From the NCBI GenBank assembly GCA_902538185.1, contig CACBED010000004.1, positions 1 to 34,982 of the forward strand: a DNA stretch of 34,982 nucleotides, in the 5' to 3' direction. Both the position numbers and the translations under genes were made by a program. Origin of the DNA: an uncultured OCS116 cluster bacterium. Its GTDB lineage: Bacteria; Pseudomonadota; Alphaproteobacteria; Rhizobiales; TMED25. The notes beneath the pieces are model-generated. The model ran no database searches. It was not told the origin of the DNA and saw only the letters and a program-made list of their open reading frames with translations. This document shows positions 27,419 through 34,982 of the stretch, in pieces; position 1 is the stretch's first letter, and each line of letters begins with the position of its first letter.

Positions 27419-27530
27419 AAAATCCTCACTTTTACTTCATTATATATTGCAGAAAGACTCATTCAAGTTTGAAAAGAATAAAATTATAATTTGTCAGTCG
27501 CCAGGCTATTGCTAAAAAAGGTAATGTCAT

Positions 27531-28070
27531 TTAGTTATATTTTGACAAATGATAAGCTTTTTCAGATTTATTTACGGTATCGAAATATTCGCCAAAAAGA
27601 TGGGTAAATAATCCATTTAAATACGGACACATAATAGATGTTTGCGCTGGCCTACAATCCTTTTCGTTGTCAATTTTCTCCCCAGATTGAATAATTGCTA
27701 TTGCGTGTGGTGTAGACAAGAGAAAATTATTCCTTTCATATCTATCCTGATTATTGAAAAGATATACCTCCTTCAATGACAGAATTACATCTTCTTTTTT
27801 AACCATCAGGTCACTAGTTTTTATATGAGATATATCACACATCAGAATAATACTGACATCATCTAAAAAAATCTCCCGCCCACTCATAATCTCTATTAAA
27901 TTAATAATATCAGAAATTTTTGATATTTTCTCAACATTAACTTTATAATCTTTACTGTCTGCTTTATTGTATATGAAGATATTATTTTCACTACCCAAGC
28001 AAAATTTCTTAAGATTTAGCCTAAACTGATCTAGAGTTTTTGGTGTTTGTATATCCTTTATTTTTTGCAT
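27531..28070 (-). CDS. Hypothetical 179-residue protein
   Basis: I do not recognise this protein. It starts MQKIKDIQTPKTLDQFRLNL, has no signal peptide or membrane segment, and is rich in Lys, Asp, Ile and Ser. It contains several cysteines, including DCRPAQTSIMCPYLNG near residues 138-152. The middle (IFLDDVSIILMCDISHIK) looks like a buried beta strand. It lies between the YbaK-like gene and the OafA-like acyltransferase, separated by about 66-110 bases on each side. Base composition is like its neighbours. It could be a cytosolic enzyme or regulator; no function is proposed. Confidence 0.6.
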   Translation of the reverse strand: MQKIKDIQTPKTLDQFRLNLKKFCLGSENNIFIYNKADSKDYKVNVEKISKISDIINLIEIMSGREIFLDDVSIILMCDISHIKTSDLMVKKEDVILSLKEVYLFNNQDRYERNNFLLSTPHAIAIIQSGEKIDNEKDCRPAQTSIMCPYLNGLFTHLFGEYFDTVNKSEKAYHLSKYN

Positions 28071-28136
28071 AGCAGATTGTTATTTTATCAAGTATTTATA
28101 TAATCATAACAAATAAAAATAATCTATCGTTAGTTT

Positions 28137-30068
28137 ATGAAACAGAAGAATACATACAGACCTGAAATTGATGGGCTAAGAGCGATAGCTGTTTTAGGGG
28201 TTATTTTATTCCACGCAGGATACGATTTTGTCCGCGGTGGCTATTTGGGTGTGGATGTTTTTTTTGTAATAAGCGGATATTTAATAACAAGAATACTTTT
28301 GAATGATCTTCAAAATAACACCTTTTCATTAAAAAAATTCTATCTGAGACGAATCCGAAGAATTGCGCCTGCTCTATTATTCACACTTTTTTTTACAACT
28401 TTAATTTTCTCTATAATTCTTAATCCAATTGAATTAGTAAATTATTTTAAATCATTGTTTGCAACTGTAATTTTTATTCCAAATATTTATTTTTGGAAAA
28501 ATACTGGATACTTTGATACTTTATCAGAACTAAATCCATTAATCCATATGTGGAGTCTTGGGGTTGAAGAACAATTTTATATCATTTTTCCTATAATTTT
28601 ATTTTATTCATACAAATTGATTGGGAGCAACACTAGAAATTTTTTACTTGCCTTAACAATATTATCACTTTTATTTTCACTTTTTTTATTCAATTCAGAC
28701 CCATCTGGATCATTTTATCTGCCTTATCTGAGAGCATGGGAATTATTGATTGGTTCAATATGTGCATTTATTATACAAAATATAAACAAACAAAATTTAT
28801 TTAAAACTAAGTATTCATCAATTCTTGGTTTTATATTGATTTTTTTTACTTTTGTAATCCTTGCACAAACAGATCTATCAAATGTTCATTTATCAGTTAT
28901 AGCAGTCATAGGTACATCCTTAATAATTCTGAATGATCAACTTAGTATTCTATCTCGATTTCTCAGTCAAAAAATAATCGTATTGATAGGTAAGATTAGT
29001 TTTAGTGCCTATTTAATTCATCAACCATTTTTCGTATTAAATAGATATATGCAAAAGAGTTATAATTTATATTTGCCAGAAATTCTTATAATTTTTTTCA
29101 CATTAATATTTGCTTACTTATCTTGGAAATTTATTGAAAATCCATTCAGATATTCAAAAAAAATATCAAATAAATCCATAATAACAGCGTACTTCTCCTC
29201 AACCATCATTATAATTGTTGTTTCATACATTGGGATAAGTAATGATGGGTTTGCTAAAATAAAAATGAATACCCTGCAGCGGGATATTTCTTCAACTGCA
29301 ATTGGAAGCCCATTAAGGGACAAATGCCATACTAGTGGCTCAGATTATCTATCTCCATCTAATGCATGCAACTATGGACAGGGTAACAAGAGAATCACTG
29401 TATTTGGTGATAGTCATGTAGTACCAATTGCATATGCATTATCAAAATTTGAAAATTATAATATCAAGCATTTATCTTTTAGTGGTTGTCCGCCTGCATT
29501 TGATAGATCAAATAAAAATAAAATAAAAAATGGATGCTTAGATTGGAGCCATGAAGCAATAAACCACATAAACAATGATACTTCAACTGATGATGTTGTA
29601 ATAGCTTATAGGCTCCACTCAGCATTATTTGGAATTAACAGATACACAAATTATCCTAATATACCCGATGAAATTGGAGGAACTGAAAGAGACAGAAGAT
29701 GGCAATCCTTAATAAAAATCATTAATACGTTCTTGGATAACAATAAAAATGTAATATTATTATTACCGCCGCCTGAATTACCTTTTGAAGTTAATCAATT
29801 AATATCAGTTTCTTCGGGAGATGATATATATGGAGTAACGAGAGATTGGTGGAACAGAAGATCTGATTATGTAAATAGTAAAATATATGAGATTTCTGAT
29901 AAGGTAAAAATCATTGATCCGATTAATGATTTTTGTGACCTTGAAAATTGCTATGCGGTAAAGAAAAGCGTAGCGTTGTATTGGGATGATAATCATTTAT
30001 CGCAAAATGGTGCGTCAATTATTGCAAAAAAAATAATTAATTCACTTGAAAGTACGCTTGATAAATGA
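28137..30068 (+). CDS. OafA-like acyltransferase-3 fused to SGNH domain
   Basis: This 643-residue protein is a membrane O-acyltransferase. The acyltransferase-3 start is RPEIDGLRAIAVLGVILFHAG, with H26 the catalytic-type His, followed by GYLGVDVFFVISGYLI and the conserved MWSLGVEEQFYIIFP. About ten hydrophobic segments run to residue 370. The periplasmic SGNH hydrolase-like domain begins at ITVFGDSHVVP (GDSH 424-427) and ends with WDDNHLSQNG (D617/H620). Such proteins add acetyl or other acyl groups to O-antigen, peptidoglycan or exopolysaccharide. Its last 27 bases overlap the convergent oxygenase gene. The acceptor is unknown. Confidence 0.92.
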   Translation: MKQKNTYRPEIDGLRAIAVLGVILFHAGYDFVRGGYLGVDVFFVISGYLITRILLNDLQNNTFSLKKFYLRRIRRIAPALLFTLFFTTLIFSIILNPIELVNYFKSLFATVIFIPNIYFWKNTGYFDTLSELNPLIHMWSLGVEEQFYIIFPIILFYSYKLIGSNTRNFLLALTILSLLFSLFLFNSDPSGSFYLPYLRAWELLIGSICAFIIQNINKQNLFKTKYSSILGFILIFFTFVILAQTDLSNVHLSVIAVIGTSLIILNDQLSILSRFLSQKIIVLIGKISFSAYLIHQPFFVLNRYMQKSYNLYLPEILIIFFTLIFAYLSWKFIENPFRYSKKISNKSIITAYFSSTIIIIVVSYIGISNDGFAKIKMNTLQRDISSTAIGSPLRDKCHTSGSDYLSPSNACNYGQGNKRITVFGDSHVVPIAYALSKFENYNIKHLSFSGCPPAFDRSNKNKIKNGCLDWSHEAINHINNDTSTDDVVIAYRLHSALFGINRYTNYPNIPDEIGGTERDRRWQSLIKIINTFLDNNKNVILLLPPPELPFEVNQLISVSSGDDIYGVTRDWWNRRSDYVNSKIYEISDKVKIIDPINDFCDLENCYAVKKSVALYWDDNHLSQNGASIIAKKIINSLESTLDK

Positions 30069-30662
30069 ATTCAAATTATGACGACCTTGTTCTTGCCATA
30101 CAACCCAATTATTTTTTACCCAATTTAATTGAATAGCTCTTCTTTGCCCTTCAAAAGAATGATGCCCATGCCAAGAATGGTTTTCTCTCTTGAATAGCAA
30201 CATTGTTCCCCCATTGGGTGATATTTCTTCCACATAATTTTCTAGATTATGACTATCGTTTAATATTCTCAGTTTACCACCTATTTCTTGTGAATCCCAA
30301 ACTTTTTGATTTAAATATAATAGACATGTAATGATTTTTGATTTTGAGTCGGGGTGAATTTTTCCGTCACTTTTTTTGCAAAACCCCCTTATTGTATACA
30401 TTTTTGGTCTGTTCTTAAGGCTTAAATTGAATTTATCTTCAACTATATCCTGAAATTCCTTGCTATATAATTCATCAACTATTTTTTTAAATGAACCTTT
30501 TATATCAAATAATACAGGTGGATGTGAACCGGGACCTGGAACATTTGGATAATCATTAATTATTTGATCTAAATCTCTTCCTTCAATAACCTCATTTATG
30601 ACCATATATTCATAAGGATTTTTTGTTACTGTTGTTTCAGATATTTTTGTTAAATTTAACAT
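30042..30662 (-). CDS. 2-oxoglutarate/Fe(II)-dependent oxygenase-like protein
   Basis: This 206-residue cytosolic protein has the double-stranded beta-helix iron site. HxD is H103-P-D105 in DGKIHPDSKSKIITCLLYLNQ. The distal His lies in NHSWHGHHSFEG, probably H165. The 2OG-binding Arg follows in GQRRAIQLNWV (R174/R175). Such enzymes hydroxylate or oxidise proteins, amino acids or sugars. It is convergent and overlapping with the OafA-like gene and lies upstream of glmS on the same strand; it could act on a surface glycan or on an unrelated target. The fold is well supported, the substrate is not. Confidence 0.75.
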   Translation of the reverse strand: MLNLTKISETTVTKNPYEYMVINEVIEGRDLDQIINDYPNVPGPGSHPPVLFDIKGSFKKIVDELYSKEFQDIVEDKFNLSLKNRPKMYTIRGFCKKSDGKIHPDSKSKIITCLLYLNQKVWDSQEIGGKLRILNDSHNLENYVEEISPNGGTMLLFKRENHSWHGHHSFEGQRRAIQLNWVKNNWVVWQEQGRHNLNSFIKRTFK

Positions 30663-30751
30663 TAGGATCCTATTTTAAGCTAATTTAATAATATATTATT
30701 ATATCTAACCAAATCGTCCGACTCAAGCATGATATCAAATTCTAAAAAACG

Positions 30752-32569
30752 TTATTCCACGGTTACAGCTTTTGCAAGGTTCCTCGGTTGATCAATATCC
30801 GTTCCCCTTAATTTTGCCACGTGATAAGCCAAAAGCTGGAGCGGTATAGACATAATGATAGGTATGTTCAATTTACCATTAACCTCAATATTAATTCCGG
30901 TCAATTTCAAATCTTTTAATTGATCGTTTTGAACCTTGCCCACAAGGATAATTTTTCCCCCTCGTGAATATACCTCATTCATATTAGATAGGTTTTTTAC
31001 GTAGAATATATCATCGGGAGCTAAAACAATTACCGGTAGCTTCTTATCAACCAGAGCTATTGCGCCATGTTTGAGTTCACCTGATGCTATTCCTTCAGCG
31101 TGTATGTATGAAATTTCTTTTAATTTTAATGCACCCTCGAGAGCAAGCGGTAATGTTGCGCCGCGTCCCATAAAGATCGCACTCGATGATTTGTGGATAT
31201 CTTTTGCGATCTTTTTAATATCATTTTCATACTTCAGCACATCCAAAACTTGACTTGGTATATGGACTAGTTCCTCTATGAGAGCTTTCTCTTGTGAAAC
31301 ATTGATGTGCCTTTTTTTCTTTGCCAAGAATAATACCAAGCTTGCTAGGGTTGCTAGCTGGCAAGTGAATGCTTTTGTCGAGGCCACACCAATCTCTTGG
31401 CCAGCAAATATTGGCAGCACAAGGTCAGACTCCTTTGCAATGGATGACTCTACTGTATTGACGACAGAGACTATTTTTTGACCGTTCTCCCTCGCATGAC
31501 GAAGTGCTGCAAGTGTGTCAGCAGTTTCCCCTGACTGTGAAATGAATAAGGATAGAGTTTTATTGTCGAAAAACATTTTTTTATATCGAAACTCAGATGC
31601 AATATCAAGGTCTACCTTTATATTGGCTATATCTTCAAACCATGATTTTGCTACCATCCCTGCAAAATATGCAGTTCCACATGCTGAGATAATAATTCTA
31701 TTTATTTTTGTGAAATCAAAATTATATTTTTCTAAATTAATTTTATATTTTGAGAAATTTAAATAATAGGATAAGGCATGCGATAAAACATCAGGCTGCT
31801 CTTTTATTTCTTTAATCATGAAATGGTCGTAACCATTTAAACCATCTTTATCTCTTTTTTTGATCTTTTTAGAAGGTCTTTGAATTGTTTTTAAGCTGTA
31901 GTCATGAAGAGATATTTTTGATTTTTCTGTAACAATTACATCTCCATCTTCAAGATAAGTGACGCTTGAGCCATAGTCTGAAATAGAATAAGCATCTGAT
32001 GATAATATGATCATATTCTTTGCCTTCATATACAACAATGGGCTACCTTGCTTAGTGCCAATCATTAGATCATCGTATCCACGAAAAATTGCGAGAATCG
32101 CGTATGCTCCCTCAAGTTTAGTTATTGTATTTTTGAATGCCTCGAGAGGCTTCTTACCGTTTATCAACTCTATATTTATGAGTTGAGATATAATTTCAGT
32201 ATCTGTGTCACTTATGAAATTAACACCACTCTTTTCCAGGATATTCTTCAGATCATGATAATTTTCAATTATACCATTATGGACTACTGATACGTTTGAT
32301 ATTGTATGGGGGTGGGCATTTATAGTATTTGGTTCGCCATGGGTTGCCCATCTCGTGTGACCAATACCGCAATTTCCAGAAATAGGATCATTATTTAAGA
32401 AATTTTCTAAATTTGTGACTTTGCCTTGTATTTTTCGTTCAAAAATTTCATTATCTCTGGCAATTGATAGCCCAGCTGAGTCATATCCCCGATAGCTTAA
32501 ATTTTTTAAGCACTGAACAATGTCACTGCTTACATTTTTTTTTGCGCTAATTCCTATGATCCCACACAT
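30752..32569 (-). CDS. glmS: Glutamine--fructose-6-phosphate aminotransferase (isomerizing) GlmS
   Basis: This 605-residue protein has the full GlmS architecture. The N-terminal glutamine amidotransferase has catalytic Cys2 (MCGIIGISA), RGYDSAG and HTRWATHG. Two SIS sugar-isomerase domains follow with SACGTAYFAG, SQSGETADTLAALRHA, ASTKAFTCQL and AEGIASGELKHGAIALV. It makes glucosamine-6-phosphate from fructose-6-phosphate and glutamine, the first step to UDP-GlcNAc. It lies four bases after the glmU stop. No GlmS ribozyme-like region is present upstream. Confidence 0.98.
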   Translation of the reverse strand: MCGIIGISAKKNVSSDIVQCLKNLSYRGYDSAGLSIARDNEIFERKIQGKVTNLENFLNNDPISGNCGIGHTRWATHGEPNTINAHPHTISNVSVVHNGIIENYHDLKNILEKSGVNFISDTDTEIISQLINIELINGKKPLEAFKNTITKLEGAYAILAIFRGYDDLMIGTKQGSPLLYMKAKNMIILSSDAYSISDYGSSVTYLEDGDVIVTEKSKISLHDYSLKTIQRPSKKIKKRDKDGLNGYDHFMIKEIKEQPDVLSHALSYYLNFSKYKINLEKYNFDFTKINRIIISACGTAYFAGMVAKSWFEDIANIKVDLDIASEFRYKKMFFDNKTLSLFISQSGETADTLAALRHARENGQKIVSVVNTVESSIAKESDLVLPIFAGQEIGVASTKAFTCQLATLASLVLFLAKKKRHINVSQEKALIEELVHIPSQVLDVLKYENDIKKIAKDIHKSSSAIFMGRGATLPLALEGALKLKEISYIHAEGIASGELKHGAIALVDKKLPVIVLAPDDIFYVKNLSNMNEVYSRGGKIILVGKVQNDQLKDLKLTGINIEVNGKLNIPIIMSIPLQLLAYHVAKLRGTDIDQPRNLAKAVTVE

Positions 32570-32573
32570 TATG

Positions 32574-33905
32574 CTATTTCTTTGTACTCTTCTTTACCCA
32601 GTTATTTTTTGTAACTTGCTCGCTTCTTGATAATGCGAGAGAATTCGTTGGCACATCCTTTGTGATCACGCTTCCCGACCCAATATATGAATTATCCGAG
32701 ATTTCAATTGGTGCGATTAATGAGGAGTTGGATCCAACAAAGACATTTTTACCAATGATGGTTTTATGTTTCTCAACCCCATCAAAATTACAAGTAATTG
32801 TTCCAGCTCCAATATTAGTTCCAGATCCTAAGTTTGCATCACCAATATACGATAGGTGACTTATTTTCACATTATCAGCAACATTTGCATTTTTTAATTC
32901 TACAAAATTCCCCACTTTTGAATTTTCACCTATATTTGACTCAGGCCTAATTCTCGCGAATGGGCCTATTGTCGCACCTTTTTTGATATTTGCACCCTCT
33001 AAATAAGAAAAGGATTTAATGATAACATTATCGCCAATAATTACACCCTCACCAATGTATACATTTGGTTCAACTGTTACATTCACACCAAATTTTGTAT
33101 CTGGATGGATAAATGAGGTATCTGCTAATGAAATATGGACACCTTTTTTCATAAATTTTTGCATAATCCTCTCATTCATGATTTTCTCTGCTTGTGATAG
33201 TTGAATATAGTCATTTACACCCTTAACGCTATCATATTCTAATAATACGTCTCTGACATTCAAATTATTGTTGTGTGCTATTTTTATAACATCGGTGAGA
33301 TAAAATTCCTTTTTTGAGTTATCATTTTTTATATTATCTAAAAGTGATAAAGTACTGATATTATTGAATATAATTATGCCAGAAAAGCAGGTTTTTATTG
33401 ATTTTTCTTCAGTTGTTGCATCACCCTCCTCTATGATATTATATACGTGCCCTTCGTTATTTCTCATAATTCTTCCATATCCTGTTGGATTTTCTGTTTC
33501 AAATGATGCTATTAGAATATCATTTGATTTTAGAGAGTCTGACAAGTAGGTGATATCTGATTGTGTTATCAGTGGTGTATCACCGAGAAAAACGAAGAGA
33601 TTTGAAATATCTTTGAAGGAGGTATTCTTCACAGCAACTTTTAGAGCATCAGCAGTTCCGACCTGCTTGCTTTGTACAACATAATCAATTTTAATATCTT
33701 TATTTGTACTTGATCTTATTGTGTCGATATTTTCGCTATTACAAACAATAATTATTCTGCCAATTCCAGACTCAACTTGGGCATCAAGTATGTAACCCAA
33801 CATTGATTTACCACATATTGTGTTTAATACCTTTGGGCGCGCGGAATTCATTCGACTGCCTTTTCCAGCACACAATATCACGGAAACAGAATTTTTATCG
33901 ATCAT
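32574..33905 (-). CDS. glmU: Bifunctional UDP-GlcNAc pyrophosphorylase / glucosamine-1-P acetyltransferase GlmU
   Basis: This 443-residue protein combines an N-terminal nucleotidyltransferase and a C-terminal left-handed beta-helix acetyltransferase. The first has AGKGSRMNSARPKVLN (family norm GxGTRM, here Ser for Thr) and QSKQVGTADALKVA. The second has hexapeptide repeats, GPFARIRPESNIGENSKVGNF, SYIGDANLGSGTNIGAGTITCN and the His-containing HKTIIG. It converts glucosamine-1-phosphate to UDP-GlcNAc. Its ATG shares a base with the stop of the Gfo/Idh gene (TGATG), and glmS follows. Confidence 0.97.
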   Translation of the reverse strand: MIDKNSVSVILCAGKGSRMNSARPKVLNTICGKSMLGYILDAQVESGIGRIIIVCNSENIDTIRSSTNKDIKIDYVVQSKQVGTADALKVAVKNTSFKDISNLFVFLGDTPLITQSDITYLSDSLKSNDILIASFETENPTGYGRIMRNNEGHVYNIIEEGDATTEEKSIKTCFSGIIIFNNISTLSLLDNIKNDNSKKEFYLTDVIKIAHNNNLNVRDVLLEYDSVKGVNDYIQLSQAEKIMNERIMQKFMKKGVHISLADTSFIHPDTKFGVNVTVEPNVYIGEGVIIGDNVIIKSFSYLEGANIKKGATIGPFARIRPESNIGENSKVGNFVELKNANVADNVKISHLSYIGDANLGSGTNIGAGTITCNFDGVEKHKTIIGKNVFVGSNSSLIAPIEISDNSYIGSGSVITKDVPTNSLALSRSEQVTKNNWVKKSTKK

Positions 33906-34879
33906 CAGATACTAATTAAGGCTTCTTTTTCAGCTGAGTTTATAACAGCTTCAAAGACGGCAGCCCCATGTATCCCTTGCTCTGAGGTTACTGGGTAAGG
34001 TGTAACTTGATTTATTGCATCAGCAAATGCTTCGAGTTCATTCTTGCACATATCAACATCGCTATTAGTTGTGGTCGTAATTTCTCCCTCACGAGGAGTA
34101 TACTTAATAACAGATAAGTCACGTTCAATAATCTCGATCGTACCATTTTCAGCAATAACTCTAAAATTATAAAATACCGAAGAGGCGATTGATGTTCCAA
34201 GATAGCCAGTAGAGCCATTGGCGAATTTAAAGAGAACTGAGGTAATTTCATCGAGTTCCCCCTTTTTGACAACTTTAGCTGTTTGAGCGTAAGCGCTTGA
34301 TATATTTCCATTCGACGCAATCATTTGATCAATAATATGAATACCCATACCAGTCATCCCACCTGCCGGGGTCTCTGCTGCATTTGATCTCCAGCTCTCA
34401 GGTTTGTACATCCAAAGGCCTGGTGCGTTAATTGTTCCCTCGATATGTAGCACTTTACCAAGTTCATTTGACCGGATCATATCGACAATTTTCATAAAAT
34501 TTGGATGAAACCTGCGATTAAAGCCAACAGCTAATATCTTATTATTTTTTTTGGCTTCATCATATGCGATTTTAGCATCTTCTGCTGTAAGTGTAATAGG
34601 CTTCTCAACGAAAACATGCTTACCGTTATTAACTGCCGCAACTATTTGCTCAAGGTGCTTTGAGTGTGGAGTCGCCAGAATAACAGCATCTACTTTATCT
34701 GATTTAACGATGTCATCATAACTTGATGCAACTTCTGCATTAATTTCTTTACAATACTCTTCAATATTATTGAGAGTTCTTGTTGTCGCCATTACAACAT
34801 TAATTTTATTACTATCTTGTATTGAATTAGCCAGTGTCTTTCCCCACCAGCCCAAACCAACTGAAGCTGCTCTAATCAT
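33905..34879 (-). CDS. Gfo/Idh/MocA-family NAD(P)-dependent oxidoreductase
   Basis: I start at the ATG at 34879, which has AGAGGA about eight bases upstream; a TTG at 34900 would add seven residues. The protein is 324 residues. The Rossmann motif is VGLGWWGKT (7-15), the family EKP motif is HVFVEKPITLT (88-98, E92-K93-P94), and the catalytic-side segment is GGMTGMGIHIIDQM. Relatives oxidise or reduce sugars, inositols and UDP-sugars. Coupling to glmU (one-base TGATG overlap) and then glmS suggests a sugar-nucleotide or amino-sugar substrate, but the sequence alone does not show it. The 103 bases to the right edge are AT-rich promoter-like DNA without a gene. Confidence 0.88.
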   Translation of the reverse strand: MIRAASVGLGWWGKTLANSIQDSNKINVVMATTRTLNNIEEYCKEINAEVASSYDDIVKSDKVDAVILATPHSKHLEQIVAAVNNGKHVFVEKPITLTAEDAKIAYDEAKKNNKILAVGFNRRFHPNFMKIVDMIRSNELGKVLHIEGTINAPGLWMYKPESWRSNAAETPAGGMTGMGIHIIDQMIASNGNISSAYAQTAKVVKKGELDEITSVLFKFANGSTGYLGTSIASSVFYNFRVIAENGTIEIIERDLSVIKYTPREGEITTTTNSDVDMCKNELEAFADAINQVTPYPVTSEQGIHGAAVFEAVINSAEKEALISI

Positions 34880-34982
34880 GATTTTTTCCTCTAATATCAA
34901 AAATAATTTTTATTTTGTATAAAATTGCTATACTAATTTAATATACATTTATACTGCTATTTATTTGTAAAAAAAATAAATA

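Noticed and set aside
32570-32573. Search for a GlmS ribozyme upstream of glmS
   Set aside because: Only four bases separate glmU and glmS, so there is no leader to hold one.

Overview
The window is a gene-dense, strongly AT-rich piece of a bacterial chromosome. The gene set is Gram-negative and most likely alphaproteobacterial. Evidence for this is the mfd-sdhE / recG / DUF502 block, an IalB-family periplasmic protein, an LpxL-type lipid A acyltransferase, HspQ, a YejA-like peptide-binding protein and KatG. Low GC, tiny gaps and several overlapping convergent gene ends suggest a streamlined, probably marine lineage; I cannot fix the clade from sequence alone. I saw no tRNA, rRNA, CRISPR array, IS element or phage gene. 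No stretch longer than about 130 bases lacks a gene.

Layout. 1-940 (minus) is the 5' part of a secreted Calx-beta surface protein that runs off the left edge. 1071-4012 (plus) holds a CPA2 cation/proton antiporter, a zinc-less sirtuin-like protein and a LysE/RhtB exporter. 4106-8651 (plus) is a tight five-gene run: AbrB-family membrane protein, TarD-like acid-sugar dehydratase, UbiH-like FAD monooxygenase, LpxL-like acyltransferase and HspQ. An IalB protein (minus) and an orphan YejA-like binding protein (plus) follow. 10994-17470 is the DNA-repair block: mfd and sdhE (minus), divergent recG (plus) and a DUF502 membrane protein (minus).

17486-30662 is more accessory. It holds a TPR/SPOR envelope protein, a CPBP protease-like membrane protein, a DUF4359-like protein coupled to an AtzA-type amidohydrolase, two tiny membrane proteins, katG followed by an acyl-CoA dehydrogenase, and, divergent from katG, a nitrile hydratase/thiocyanate hydrolase locus. 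After that come a VOC protein, a YbaK-type deacylase with a damaged or unconventional start, an unrecognised protein, an OafA-like acyltransferase with an SGNH domain, and a 2OG-Fe(II) oxygenase. The right end (30752-34879, minus) is a Gfo/Idh/MocA oxidoreductase-glmU-glmS operon that makes UDP-GlcNAc precursors for the envelope.

The most notable item is the metallo-hydratase locus at 25110-26382. The N-terminal half of the hydratase beta subunit is fused, through a histidine-rich linker, to the complete cobalt-type alpha subunit. The C-terminal SH3-like half of beta is a separate small gene immediately downstream. This re-partitions the three parts of thiocyanate hydrolase in a way I do not recognise from the described enzymes.
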